Origin: Gemmatimonadota bacterium
GTDB lineage: Bacteria > Gemmatimonadota > Gemmatimonadetes > Gemmatimonadales > GWC2-71-9
NCBI GenBank assembly: GCA_003246755.1
Contig: QKDC01000139.1
Location: 1-54,310, forward strand
Direction: 5' to 3'
DNA length: 54,310 nucleotides
The position numbers and the translations under genes were made by a program. The notes beneath the pieces are model-generated. The model searched no databases and was not told the DNA's origin. It saw nothing but the letters and a program-made list of their open reading frames with translations. Below are positions 42,224 to 50,935 of the stretch, piece by piece (within the stretch, counting starts at the first letter, position 1; each line of letters begins with the position of its first letter).

Positions 42224-45064
42224 TCATTCGATGCCCCTCGAGGCCGGATCCTCGCGCACGGAGACCGTACCGCGGACGCGTCTCCCCCCTACGGTAATAG
42301 TGACTCGATAGGTTCCCGCCGAAGCCTCCTGCCCGAGGGTTGGACCACCGAAGGGTCCGAAGCCACCCCCCTCCCCGGGTGTGGGCCGCGGTGCGTCGGG
42401 ATCGGGGTTGAATCGGAGATTCCAATAGAAGCGGTTGATGCCCTGATGCGCGTCGATCTCCGCGGTGAAGCGTCCTTCTCCTTCGAGGGGAGTCACTTCG
42501 ATCGCCACCTTCCCTGTGGGAGCGGCCTTGAGGAAGAAATCAATCGTCGCAGAGTTGGTGAGATCCGCAGGGGAATTCATCGGCTCCCGTTGCGTGATCG
42601 TCAACGGGTTCTTGGCGGCGAAGTACATGTGGCCGCGGGTGGCCCCACGACTGACACCATGCCATTTGGTCGCAGTCTTGTTCTGAAAGAGATGAACGTC
42701 CTTAGCCAAAATCATTGGGGTCAGCTGCTGCAAGGGGCCGAGGTCGTCGAGAATCCAGATGCTCCGGCCGTGCGTCGCCGCGACGAGATCACCATCCCTG
42801 GGGTGCACCACCAGATCGTGAATGGCTACGGTCGGGAGACCGGTCATCAGGCGGTGCCAGGACGCACCGCCGTCGATCGAGACGTGCGCGGCGAACTCGG
42901 TCCCGACGTAGAGAAGATTCGGATTCCTGGGATCCTCTTCGACCACGTACACAGGGGCGTTTGCCGGCAGGTCCGAGGAGAGGCTCGTCCAGGTCCTTCC
43001 ATAGTCGGTCGTCCGGTAGAGATAAGGTCGGAAGTCGTCCCGACGATGGTTGTCGAATGCCACGTAGGCCGCCGCAGCGTCATAGCGAGACGCCTCCACC
43101 CTGCTGATCCAACTCCCCGGTGGCACCCCCTGCACATTGCCGCTCAGGTTGGTCCAAGTCCGACCGCCATCGCGCGTGAGTTGCAGGTTGCCATCATCGG
43201 TCCCGGCCCAGAGCACTCCACTGGTGACAGGGGACTCGGCGATGCTGATCATGGTCGCGTGGGTCTCGGCGCCGGTGATGTCGCTCGTGAGTCCACCCGT
43301 TGCGGGGTCGGTGAGGTGTGGTGCGTTGGTGGAGAGGTCCGGACTGATGATGGTCCAGGTGTCCCCTCGATCGGTACTCTTGAAGAGGTAGTTGCCGCCG
43401 AAGTAGAGCGTTCGGCTGTCGTGGGGCGAGAGGATCAGCGGCGCACTCCAATTGAAACGGAACGCAGGAGAGGGCAGGCGGGAGGCAGGTCCGTCGTAGT
43501 CAGGAAGAATCTCACCGAAATTGAGTATTGTGGCGGCGGTGGGTGAGATCGACTTGCCGACCTGCCGAAAGACCGCATCGAGACGGCGTAGCCGACCACC
43601 TTGTGCCTCCGTGTAGACGGTGCGCCAATCGTTGGGATCGACGGTGGTGTGGAACCCATCACCTGAATGGAACTTGAACCAGTGGTCGTTCAGGATCCCG
43701 TTGACGTCTCGACTGTTGCTCGGTCCGCCCCAATTGCCGTTGTCCTGCAGCCCACCATACACCCAATAGGGGTCGCGGTTGTCCATCGTAACCGCGTAAA
43801 ACTGCCCGATATCCATGTTGTTGAACATCTGGAAGGTCTCACCCCGATCGTAGGTGGCGTAGGCACCTTTGTCGTTCCCCACGTAGAATCGGTCGCTTCC
43901 TGCCGGATCGACCCACAGGGCATGGAAATCCCCCGAGATACCCTCCAGTGAACGGCTGAATGTCCGTCCACCATCCTCCGAGACCTGGGCGCTGCCTGCG
44001 AGCACATAGACCCTGTTACTCTCGTTCGGATCGATGAAGATGTGGCTGTAGTAGAAGGGGCGGTTGTTGTAACGACTGAGATAGCTCCACGTCGCCCCAC
44101 CGTCCTCGGACCGGTAGATGCCGGTTCCCAGCTTGCTCATGTCCCGGTAGTCCGGATTGACCCGGCCCCCGACTCGCTGCTGCGGCTGAAAACCGTGCTC
44201 GACGATGGCGACCAGAATTCGAGGATCCCGCCGAAAGACCGAGAGTCCGATCTTCCCCGTCTCACCCGTGGGGAGTCCGCGGGTCAGTTTGGTCCACGTC
44301 TCCCCGCCATCCGTAGATTTGAAGATGCCGCCGTGAGCACCACCGCTCAAGAACTGATGGGGTTGCCGGATACGTTCCCACATGCCGACGTAGAGAACCG
44401 ATGGGTCAGTCGGGTCCATGACCAAGTCGCTGGCACCGGTACGACCGTCGCTGGGCAGACCCTGGGTCAGGTGATGCCAGGTCTTCCCTCCATCGGTGGT
44501 TTTGAAGACCCCGTGGTCACCGGAGTGTCCCCACAGGTGGCCTTGGGCTGCGACATAGACGATGTCGGGGTTCGTGGGGTGCGTGACGACTTCACTGATG
44601 TGATGGGTTCCTTGGAGCCCCACGTTGGTGAACGTCTTCCCGCCGTCCGTTGACTTGTAGACGCCATCGCCCCAGGCGACGCTGTTCCGAACGCACGATT
44701 CCCCGGTCCCGACCCACACGATGTCGGGATTCGGCTGGAACACGGCGATGTCGCCGATGTTGGCCGTCCCGTAACCGGTGAAGATCGGCATCCACGTAGT
44801 GCCCGCGTTCGTCGATTTCCACACCCCACCCGAGGCGGCACCGACATAGACGATCGCCGGATTGGCCTCCACGGCTTCGATGTCCGTGACGCGTCCCGAC
44901 ATGTTGGCAGGGCCGATATTCCGCCACCGGAGATCACCAAAGAGTCCGGCCGGGTCTTGCGCGTGAGCGACCGGTACCTGGAGGGCCAGCAGGGTCGTGG
45001 TAAGGAGGACCAGGAGTCGTTTCATGAGAGTCAAGGATTCAGAGTGATGCAACATCCGGTTCAT
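42224..45064 (-). CDS. Sortilin/VPS10-type beta-propeller (BNR repeat) secreted protein
   Basis: 946 residues from the ATG at 45064, with a perfect GGAGGTG four bases upstream; the frame continues to 45490 only through the neighbouring gene. A signal peptide is present (LLVLLTTTLLALQVPVAHAQ). About ten Asp-box turns are visible, for example STDGGKTFTN, TTDGGKTWHH, STDGGETWTK, SEDGGATWSY, STDRGDTWTI, TRDGGRTWTN and TTDYGRTWTS, spread over two seven-bladed-like propellers to about residue 780, then a 160-residue beta domain. Such sortilin/photosystem II stability-factor-like proteins are often called glycosyl hydrolases without evidence of activity. Start and stop of the preceding small gene overlap as ATGA. 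Confidence 0.9.
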   Translation of the reverse strand: MNRMLHHSESLTLMKRLLVLLTTTLLALQVPVAHAQDPAGLFGDLRWRNIGPANMSGRVTDIEAVEANPAIVYVGAASGGVWKSTNAGTTWMPIFTGYGTANIGDIAVFQPNPDIVWVGTGESCVRNSVAWGDGVYKSTDGGKTFTNVGLQGTHHISEVVTHPTNPDIVYVAAQGHLWGHSGDHGVFKTTDGGKTWHHLTQGLPSDGRTGASDLVMDPTDPSVLYVGMWERIRQPHQFLSGGAHGGIFKSTDGGETWTKLTRGLPTGETGKIGLSVFRRDPRILVAIVEHGFQPQQRVGGRVNPDYRDMSKLGTGIYRSEDGGATWSYLSRYNNRPFYYSHIFIDPNESNRVYVLAGSAQVSEDGGRTFSRSLEGISGDFHALWVDPAGSDRFYVGNDKGAYATYDRGETFQMFNNMDIGQFYAVTMDNRDPYWVYGGLQDNGNWGGPSNSRDVNGILNDHWFKFHSGDGFHTTVDPNDWRTVYTEAQGGRLRRLDAVFRQVGKSISPTAATILNFGEILPDYDGPASRLPSPAFRFNWSAPLILSPHDSRTLYFGGNYLFKSTDRGDTWTIISPDLSTNAPHLTDPATGGLTSDITGAETHATMISIAESPVTSGVLWAGTDDGNLQLTRDGGRTWTNLSGNVQGVPPGSWISRVEASRYDAAAAYVAFDNHRRDDFRPYLYRTTDYGRTWTSLSSDLPANAPVYVVEEDPRNPNLLYVGTEFAAHVSIDGGASWHRLMTGLPTVAIHDLVVHPRDGDLVAATHGRSIWILDDLGPLQQLTPMILAKDVHLFQNKTATKWHGVSRGATRGHMYFAAKNPLTITQREPMNSPADLTNSATIDFFLKAAPTGKVAIEVTPLEGEGRFTAEIDAHQGINRFYWNLRFNPDPDAPRPTPGEGGGFGPFGGPTLGQEASAGTYRVTITVGGRRVRGTVSVREDPASRGIE

Positions 45065-45462
45065 GAGGCACCTCCAGTAAACCACGCCCGCCAGTTGGCC
45101 GCCAGGTGCAAGCCTGCGCCCAGGGTCCCCAGCAACACACCCACCGAGATCAGTGGCCGGTCGAGAGTACCGAGTGGAGACTCGAGGAAGAATGAAGCCG
45201 TGAAGATCGTGGGCGTGAGGGCGAGGATGATCGAACCGGACTGCTGCAGGCGTTCCTGTCCCGCCGGTGCGGGTTGGAGATGGATCGCCAGGAGTCCGTT
45301 GATCAAGGCCGCAAACAGCAGATAGATGTGGGACGACCGATAGAGCGTATGCACCACGAGGTCTTCGTCGTAGACGCTCGGGAGGAAGAACTTCATATAG
45401 ATCCCGGTCATGGCGAACACTGCCAGGAAGGCCATGGCAACGAGCTTGTGCGCGCTGTTCAT
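45061..45462 (-). CDS. Small four-helix membrane protein
   Basis: 133 residues from the ATG at 45462, preceded by GGAGTGAG; the upstream extension to 45567 overlaps the divergent gene's start region and looks non-coding. There are four hydrophobic segments: HKLVAMAFLAVFAMTGIYM, SSHIYLLFAALINGLLAI, SGSIILALTPTIFTASFFL and LISVGVLLGTLGAGLHL. No catalytic motif was seen; a cluster of aromatic and His residues near the membrane faces (HTLYRSSHIY) may be structural. Its stop overlaps the next gene's start (ATGA), so its translation should feed that of the sortilin-like gene. Unknown function. Confidence 0.65.
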   Translation of the reverse strand: MNSAHKLVAMAFLAVFAMTGIYMKFFLPSVYDEDLVVHTLYRSSHIYLLFAALINGLLAIHLQPAPAGQERLQQSGSIILALTPTIFTASFFLESPLGTLDRPLISVGVLLGTLGAGLHLAANWRAWFTGGAS

Positions 45463-45565
45463 TCTCGTACTCACTCCGGCGCGAGGGCAAAGAGGGTTGG
45501 GGATGTACTGCACGACGATAAAGAATACGTTAGAGCGGGCCCGGGACCATAACCAGGAGCTTTTC

Positions 45566-46489
45566 ATGGAACGCCGTCACTTCCCCATCACGTCAACCAT
45601 GCTCGTCGGGATCGCCCTCTTGGCGGGCTGTAATGCAGCGCCCCCCCCGGACGCTCCCGAGGCCCTACTCGGTCGCTGGGACTTGACGGTGACCGATAGT
45701 GCCGAATCCTGGCCACTTTGGCTCGAACTCACCAATGACACCATGCTCTCGGGCCGCTTCCAGCCACGAGGAGGTCATGCCCTCCCGATCGAGGATATCG
45801 TCCTGGAAGGTACGTCGCTGGCCTTTGGAATTGCGGAAAGAGAGTTGCACTTCGAAGCGGGCCTCGAGGATTCGGTCCTCTCAGGCACCGTCACCGACAT
45901 GTACGGAGGACCGTTCCGCTTCACGGGTGTCCGGGCACCGACGCTGGAGCGGACCGTGGAACCCGAATGGGGAGAGGAAATCGATCTCCTGGCCGACGGA
46001 CTCGAAGGGTGGGTGGTTCGCCGAGCGGAGAATGGCTGGTCCTTCTCCGATGGAATCCTGAACAACAGTGCCCCGTCGAGCGACCTCATCAGTCGCCCGC
46101 ACTTCACGGATTTCCGACTCCATGTGGAGGTCAATGTGCCTGCGGAGGGTAACAGCGGCATCTACCTCCGTGGGCGTCATGAGGTCCAGGTACAGGATGA
46201 CTTCGGCAACGAGCCACAGAACCGTCGGATGGGGGGAATTTACGGGCAGGTGACGCCGACCGTTCTTCCGGCGAAGCCCCCTGGAGAATGGCAGACTTTC
46301 GACATCACCTTGATCGGCCGCCGAGTCACGGTGGTTCTCAACGGGGTGACGATGATCGAGGACGCCGAGATTCCGGGGATTACCGGCGGAGCCCTCGACA
46401 GCGATGAAGGCGCACCGGGCCCCATCATGTTGCAGGGAGATCACACCGGCATCCAGTACCGGAATATTCGCATTACCCCGGCACGCTAG
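45566..46489 (+). CDS. DUF1080 (3-keto-disaccharide hydrolase-fold) lipoprotein
   Basis: 307 residues from the ATG at 45566 with AGGAGC upstream. The lipobox LLAGC (C22) predicts an envelope lipoprotein. An N-terminal beta domain (LLGRWDLTVTD...) precedes the DUF1080 jelly roll: WSFSDGILNNSAPSSDLISRPHFTDFRLHVEV, then NSGIYLRGRHEVQVQDDFG and WQTFDITLIGRRVTVVLNGVTMIEDAE, all characteristic of the concanavalin-like 3-keto-glycoside hydrolase family. The usual Glu/Asp/Arg clefts appear intact. It should cleave a glycosidic bond of a C3-oxidised sugar in the periplasm, in step with the Gfo/Idh-type enzymes nearby. It is divergent from the small membrane protein. Confidence 0.85.
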   Translation: MERRHFPITSTMLVGIALLAGCNAAPPPDAPEALLGRWDLTVTDSAESWPLWLELTNDTMLSGRFQPRGGHALPIEDIVLEGTSLAFGIAERELHFEAGLEDSVLSGTVTDMYGGPFRFTGVRAPTLERTVEPEWGEEIDLLADGLEGWVVRRAENGWSFSDGILNNSAPSSDLISRPHFTDFRLHVEVNVPAEGNSGIYLRGRHEVQVQDDFGNEPQNRRMGGIYGQVTPTVLPAKPPGEWQTFDITLIGRRVTVVLNGVTMIEDAEIPGITGGALDSDEGAPGPIMLQGDHTGIQYRNIRITPAR

Positions 46490-46504
46490 GAGGTGACGGG
46501 TGGG

Positions 46505-47722
46505 TTACTCTAGGATCGAGAGGTCCATACTCGAACCCGAAATGACCGCCTGATTCGCGAGGATGCCCACAATCGTGCTCCGGACACCCTCGGCAGCCGT
46601 ACAGGCCACCGGTGTTCCTTCGGTGACACTCTTCAGGAAATCCGCGAGCGCATAGTAGAGTGAGGGGTAGGGCAACCCGACTCCGTCCTTGAGCCTCCCC
46701 TGGGCGGCCAGTTTGGTGGCATCCGCGACCAGAATGATCCCCTCGTCCTGAAAGAACTGCTGTCGAGTCGCATAGACCTCCCAGCCCTGGGTCGGGGCGT
46801 CCACTTCCTTGAAGAGCCATCCGTGTGAGTCGGCGAGTTTGATGGCGGCGTTCGACCCATGGAACACCTCATAACGACCACCAAAGGAGTTGGCCAATGT
46901 CGCTTCATAGTGGAAGGACGGCCCATCGTCCCACGCAACATCCACGTGAACGGTATCCGGTACTTTTCGGCCGTCACGATGAAACCGGACTCCGCCTGCA
47001 CCGTGGGCACTACTCGGGGAGGTTCCACGGAACCACAGGGCCACGTCGAGCTGGTGAGATCCGATTTCACCCGCGAGGCCAATGGATACCTCGGGGTCGA
47101 GTCGCCAATTCACGGCGGCCGCCCCATCCGCTTCGGTGGAGGGGAACCGCCAACTGGTCTTGTGATGGTAATGACCTCCCATCGAAATGAGGTTGCCGAG
47201 CTCGGTCTGAAAGAGCGGTTGGGCGCGACGGTAGACCGGGTTGGATCGTGCCTGGAAGCCGGCATGCACCACACGGGAGCTGGCGCCCGCAGCCCCTGCG
47301 ATCGCCTGACAATCTTCCACCGTCGCGGCTACCGGGGCTTCGCAATAGACGTGACGCTCGGCGGCGATCGCGGCTTCGACGATCTCGCGGTGCAGGTGGG
47401 TCGGTGTGGCCACAAACACCGCTGGGATGTCCTCCATGTCGAGCACGGCTCGGAAGTCCTCCACTGCTTGAGATCCGGGGGCGCGAGCCTGGGCGCTACT
47501 CAGCCTTGAGGGACTCGTGTCACAGACCGCGCCGATGGTGACATCGGGGAGTTTCTGGAGTTCGGTGATGATTGCACGGCCTTGCCGACCGGCCCCGATA
47601 AGTCCGACACGCACTGGTTCCACCAACCTGACGGGTGCCAGGTCGAGTGTTCGAGGAAGGAGCGAGATCCCTGCAAGCGCGCCGGCGGTATCCGCCAGGA
47701 ATGCCCGGCGACTCTTCGACAC
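46505..47722 (-). CDS. Tat-exported Gfo/Idh/MocA oxidoreductase with altered EKP motif
   Basis: 405 residues. The Tat signal has SRRAFLA at residues 4-10. The Rossmann nucleotide-binding turn is GLIGAGRQGRA (40-50). The conserved CEKP position reads CEAP (127-130), so the lysine usually important for catalysis in Idh-type members is absent. The C-terminal substrate domain keeps GEIGSHQLDVALWF, with His and Asp in the place of the family's DxGxHxxD box. Zymomonas glucose-fructose oxidoreductase shows that a Tat-exported enzyme of this family can carry its NAD(P) bound. It probably oxidises or reduces a sugar in the periplasm; the changed motif makes full activity uncertain. It ends 15 bp from the DUF1080 stop, convergent. 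Confidence 0.88.
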   Translation of the reverse strand: MSKSRRAFLADTAGALAGISLLPRTLDLAPVRLVEPVRVGLIGAGRQGRAIITELQKLPDVTIGAVCDTSPSRLSSAQARAPGSQAVEDFRAVLDMEDIPAVFVATPTHLHREIVEAAIAAERHVYCEAPVAATVEDCQAIAGAAGASSRVVHAGFQARSNPVYRRAQPLFQTELGNLISMGGHYHHKTSWRFPSTEADGAAAVNWRLDPEVSIGLAGEIGSHQLDVALWFRGTSPSSAHGAGGVRFHRDGRKVPDTVHVDVAWDDGPSFHYEATLANSFGGRYEVFHGSNAAIKLADSHGWLFKEVDAPTQGWEVYATRQQFFQDEGIILVADATKLAAQGRLKDGVGLPYPSLYYALADFLKSVTEGTPVACTAAEGVRSTIVGILANQAVISGSSMDLSILE

Positions 47723-47731
47723 TCGTCGTCC

Positions 47732-48457
47732 CTACGCGAAAGACACGGACCACTCAGGTCCGAGGTTGGGGGGCCGTGTTCCCAGCACCAGCGCGGCGGT
47801 CGACCACGCATCGGCGAGGGTCGCGGTGGGCCCGACCACCGCTACACGACGCGGGGCGGGGATGACGGCTTTCGTCCGGGGGTCTCGTGTCGGATTGGGG
47901 TTGTCTCGCCACGCCGCCGACACCGAGAGAGCCTGATCCTGAAGAAACACGTTCGATCCGCTCCGAGGTTCGCTCAGGCTCACCCCCCACCCAGCTCCAC
48001 CGGGTTGGGTACCGATGCCGAGTGCGCTGCTCGTCCCCCCGTGCAGGAAGGCGGACTCCACGGCGTGTTCCCGGAGGACACTGGCCGCACGATCGAGAGC
48101 GAACCCCTTGGCGATACCCCCAAAGTCGAGAGCGATCCCGGTCCCACGAAGGGTGATCGTGGAGTGATCCTCATCCAGGTCCAGGTCGGCCATCGCTCTT
48201 CCTCCCGAAGGATCGAACGCGCCGTCAGAGGCGTGGCAGACGTCACGTGCCGAACGCATCAAAGCGAAGGTGTCCCGATCGACGCGGACGCTGGATCCGG
48301 GTTTGGAACGCCGGAGATGGGTCAAGAGACTCGAGGAGGAGAAGCGATTGAACCGCTCGTGGCACCAGCGGATCTCCTCAAGGGCGAGTTCTCCAATACT
48401 GCGAAGCCAAGTTGGGTCTCCTTGATCGCCGAGGATCAATTCGAAACGCGTACCCAT
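47732..48457 (-). CDS. ApbE-family FAD:protein FMN transferase without visible signal peptide
   Basis: 241 residues if started at MGTRFELILG (48457). Alternatives are a CTG at 48481 that overlaps the upstream stop as CTGA, or a GTG at 48535 deep inside the neighbour. Family motifs are present in order: AMGTRFE, CHASDGAFDPSGG, LDFGGIAKGFALDRA (Mg/FAD site), HGGTSSALGIG and TLADAWSTAALVLG, carrying the DAxxTA metal box. ApbE attaches FMN covalently to Thr/Ser of partner proteins and is normally an exported lipoprotein of 300 or more residues; here no export signal is seen with any start. It is sandwiched between two Gfo/Idh genes. No target FMN-binding domain was spotted in the window. Confidence 0.82.
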   Translation of the reverse strand: MGTRFELILGDQGDPTWLRSIGELALEEIRWCHERFNRFSSSSLLTHLRRSKPGSSVRVDRDTFALMRSARDVCHASDGAFDPSGGRAMADLDLDEDHSTITLRGTGIALDFGGIAKGFALDRAASVLREHAVESAFLHGGTSSALGIGTQPGGAGWGVSLSEPRSGSNVFLQDQALSVSAAWRDNPNPTRDPRTKAVIPAPRRVAVVGPTATLADAWSTAALVLGTRPPNLGPEWSVSFA

Positions 48458-48477
48458 GGCCTCGTGGGCGAGTGCGA

Positions 48478-49788
48478 TCAGAGTCTCTTGACCTTTCGGG
48501 TCCGAGGGTTGTAGGCAAAGGCTCCACCTTCCCACATCGACCGCGCGGCGAGATCAACGATCACCATGACCTTGGTACCGAGTTCCACTGTGCTCGCTGT
48601 CGGTGTGCGCGTCCGGATCGCCCGGAGCCACTGCCGACGGAGCTCATCTTGGTCGTCTCCGTGATCTTCCCCCACAATGGTCTGCTCGTCGAGTTCGTCG
48701 GCGTAAAGCCGCTCGGGACGCAGGACGGCGTTTCGGCCGCCCACAAACAGATTGCCCTTGTGTCCTCTGATCACCGTTTGCAACCCGAGCTCGTTGGCCG
48801 TCGAGCCGGCCACGATCATGGTGTGCTCCCCTTCGAACTCAATGGTCAGGTTCACTTGGTCGTGGTTTTCCATCGCCTTGTCGACATAGTGCCCCCCCGA
48901 GGCGATCACTCGAACCGGCCAACCCATGTTCAGGGCCATGACCAGCGGGGTGATCTGATGCACCAGAAGATCGCCGATGATGCCCGTGGAATACCGCTTG
49001 TACCGGCGCCAGCGAGCGTAGACTTCGGGATCCCACTTGGCTTTGCCGGACGGTCCACACCAGGCATCCCAGTCGAGGTTGACACCGGGTTGCCAGGCGG
49101 GATCGATACCATAGTAGAGCCACTCACCATCCTTGGAGTTCCGGCAATAGCTCGTCTGGCTCCACACCGGTTTTCCGATGGCGCCATCGGCAATGAGGCG
49201 TTGGGCCTCGCGATAACTCGCGATTGTGACGAACTGGGTGCCGACATTGATGATGGTACCGGGGTTCGCGCGCTGCACATCCCAAAGTCGCAGCGCGTCC
49301 TTGAGATGAAGCGTCATCGGCTTTTCGACATAGACGTCCTTGCCGGCGGCCACGGCATCTTCCGCCATCTTCGCGTGCCAGTGTTCGGGGGAGGCAATCA
49401 GGACACCGTGCAGGTCAGTGCGTGCCAGGAGGTCGAGGTAGCGTCGGTAGGTGGCCGGTGGCGCTCCTTGGACGTCCTCCACCTTCTTGCTTGCCGCGTC
49501 GAGTCGCGGTTGGCAGACATCGGCCAGGGCCTCTATTCGAACCGGTTCGCCCTGATCCCGGGCCAGGCGGAGGAACGCATCGACGTGTCCGGTCCCCATC
49601 CCACCCGTCCCGATTACGCCGATCCGGAGAGCCTCACCCTGTGCCAACGTGGCACGCGGCACAGCGTTCGGTAGCGGACGAGGGTCAGCAAAGACCTCGT
49701 CGACCGGGAGGTGGGCAAAGAGGCCAGTGGCGGTCGCCGCGCCCACTGTTCGTTGCAGGAAGTCACGACGGGATCTCGAGTCACTCAT
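48478..49788 (-). CDS. Tat-exported Gfo/Idh/MocA oxidoreductase
   Basis: 436 residues. Tat signal SRRDFLQ (6-12) and a 30-residue linker precede the Rossmann fold GVIGTGGMGTGHVDA (57-71). The VEKPMTL motif with Lys156 is intact. The C-terminal domain has GDLLVHQITPLVMAL (catalytic His) and many aromatic residues for sugar binding (WDAWCGPSG, EVYARWRRYKRYSTG). This larger form resembles enzymes in glycoside oxidation clusters of Bacteroidota, Planctomycetota and Gemmatimonadota. It should oxidise a sugar hydroxyl with bound NAD(P). It starts two bases after the TIM-barrel gene stop and is followed by the ApbE gene. Confidence 0.92.
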   Translation of the reverse strand: MSDSRSRRDFLQRTVGAATATGLFAHLPVDEVFADPRPLPNAVPRATLAQGEALRIGVIGTGGMGTGHVDAFLRLARDQGEPVRIEALADVCQPRLDAASKKVEDVQGAPPATYRRYLDLLARTDLHGVLIASPEHWHAKMAEDAVAAGKDVYVEKPMTLHLKDALRLWDVQRANPGTIINVGTQFVTIASYREAQRLIADGAIGKPVWSQTSYCRNSKDGEWLYYGIDPAWQPGVNLDWDAWCGPSGKAKWDPEVYARWRRYKRYSTGIIGDLLVHQITPLVMALNMGWPVRVIASGGHYVDKAMENHDQVNLTIEFEGEHTMIVAGSTANELGLQTVIRGHKGNLFVGGRNAVLRPERLYADELDEQTIVGEDHGDDQDELRRQWLRAIRTRTPTASTVELGTKVMVIVDLAARSMWEGGAFAYNPRTRKVKRL

Positions 49789-49790
49789 GC

Positions 49791-50744
49791 TCAGTCTCCT
49801 TGCTCGTCCCGGTCTCCAGGTGCAGAAAACTCTTCGCGCACCCGCTCCAGGAGGGCCTTGGTCCTGCGGATCCCTTCACGTTCCGAGAGTCGATCGCCTT
49901 CGTACTCGATACCGACCCAGGAATGGAAGCGGGCGTCGAGGACGATTCGCAGTAGTCGTCGGTAGTCCTTCGTCGTCTCGTTGCCATCGCTGTCAAAATC
50001 ATGGGACTTGGCACTCACCGCCTTGGCCCAGGGCATCATCTCCTGGACACCTTGGTACCGATCGTACTCGTAGAAGTTTCCGAAGTCAGGCAGGGTTCCG
50101 CACCGGGGATGGTCGACCAGCCGCATCACCCCGGCGAGCCAATCACCGTGTGACGAGAGTCCGCCGTGATTCTCCACAATGACGTTGATACCGCGGTTGT
50201 CGGCGTACTCGCACAACCGGCGGAGGCCGTCGGCCGCCAGCTTCTGCTGCTCCTCGAACGACCCCTCACTGGCTGCGTTCACCCGGATCGTAGCACACCC
50301 CAGCAAACGGGCTGCTTCGACCCATTGGTGATGGTTTTCGACGGCTTGGATCCGTTTGCCAGTGTCCGGATCGCCGATCCGGCCCTCGGCGTCACACATG
50401 ATCAGGTGCTGATAGACACCGTTATCCTGCGCCCGTCGGTTCATCTCCGACAGATAGGCGACATCGGTCGCCTTGTCTTTGAAGAAGACATTGACGTATT
50501 CCACCGCGTCGATGCCGAACTCCTCACGCGTGACGCGCGCGAAGTCGAGATGGTCGATCGTCTCGTCAAACAACTCTTTGTGGAGAGACCACTGGGCAAG
50601 CGAGATGCTGAACAACGGCGCCGGTGATGCGGTCAGGGCCGCCACGGACCCGATCGGTCCATCAAGCACCCGAGCCATGCTGGCGGCCGTGAGTGCCGCG
50701 GTACCATGAAGCAGGAATTCTCGACGCGTAGGATGTGACGGCAT
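49791..50744 (-). CDS. Tat-exported sugar isomerase/epimerase-like TIM-barrel protein
   Basis: 317 residues from the ATG at 50744 (GGAG upstream); a longer frame to 51038 crosses the divergent gene and is not credible. Tat signal TRREFLLHG (6-14). The barrel has the AP-endonuclease-2/xylose-isomerase-like pattern: [68 protein letters not shown] and WVGIEYEGD. Conserved Glu/His/Asp residues should hold a divalent metal. Relatives cleave or rearrange keto-sugars. It is the first gene of a minus-strand operon (TIM barrel, Gfo/Idh, ApbE, Gfo/Idh) with a good promoter just upstream. Confidence 0.9.
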   Translation of the reverse strand: MPSHPTRREFLLHGTAALTAASMARVLDGPIGSVAALTASPAPLFSISLAQWSLHKELFDETIDHLDFARVTREEFGIDAVEYVNVFFKDKATDVAYLSEMNRRAQDNGVYQHLIMCDAEGRIGDPDTGKRIQAVENHHQWVEAARLLGCATIRVNAASEGSFEEQQKLAADGLRRLCEYADNRGINVIVENHGGLSSHGDWLAGVMRLVDHPRCGTLPDFGNFYEYDRYQGVQEMMPWAKAVSAKSHDFDSDGNETTKDYRRLLRIVLDARFHSWVGIEYEGDRLSEREGIRRTKALLERVREEFSAPGDRDEQGD

Positions 50745-50773
50745 GGGCCTGCTCCAGAGGGCGGGTCTTTCCA

Positions 50774-50802
50774 ACCATAGTCCTGATGGATTGTGGTGTC
50801 TA
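50774..50802 (-). promoter_or_regulatory. Sigma70-like promoter of the TIM-barrel/Gfo-Idh operon
   Basis: On the minus strand: TAGACA (50802-50797), 17 bases, TATGGT (50779-50774). The -10 is the same hexamer as at the second RND operon. The transcript would begin near 50767, leaving a leader of about 23 bases that includes the GGAG. Confidence 0.6.
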
Positions 50803-50874
50803 GCGGGGCGTCCGCGGGTTCGGAGTGGTCTTGGGGCCGAGAGGTTCCTACCTTGGGCGCATCGGTTCTCGGCG

Positions 50875-50894
50875 GGGGTGTCATGGTACACCCC
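50875..50894. promoter_or_regulatory. Inverted repeat between divergent sugar operons, candidate operator
   Basis: Perfect seven-base arms GGGGTGT and ACACCCC separated by six bases, lying in the 191-bp gap between the two TIM-barrel genes. It is upstream of the minus promoter and 41 bp before the plus-strand start, positioned to control either or both operons. Confidence 0.45.
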
Positions 50895-50935
50895 AGCCCG
50901 GATCTCATCTCTTGCCCCATGCATTGGAGGCGGTT

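Noticed and set aside
42182-43546. 454-codon plus-strand frame
   Set aside because: Antisense to the sortilin-type gene, whose Asp-box repeats continue throughout this stretch.
48412-49674. 420-codon plus-strand frame
   Set aside because: Antisense to a complete Gfo/Idh/MocA gene with intact motifs; no start signal.
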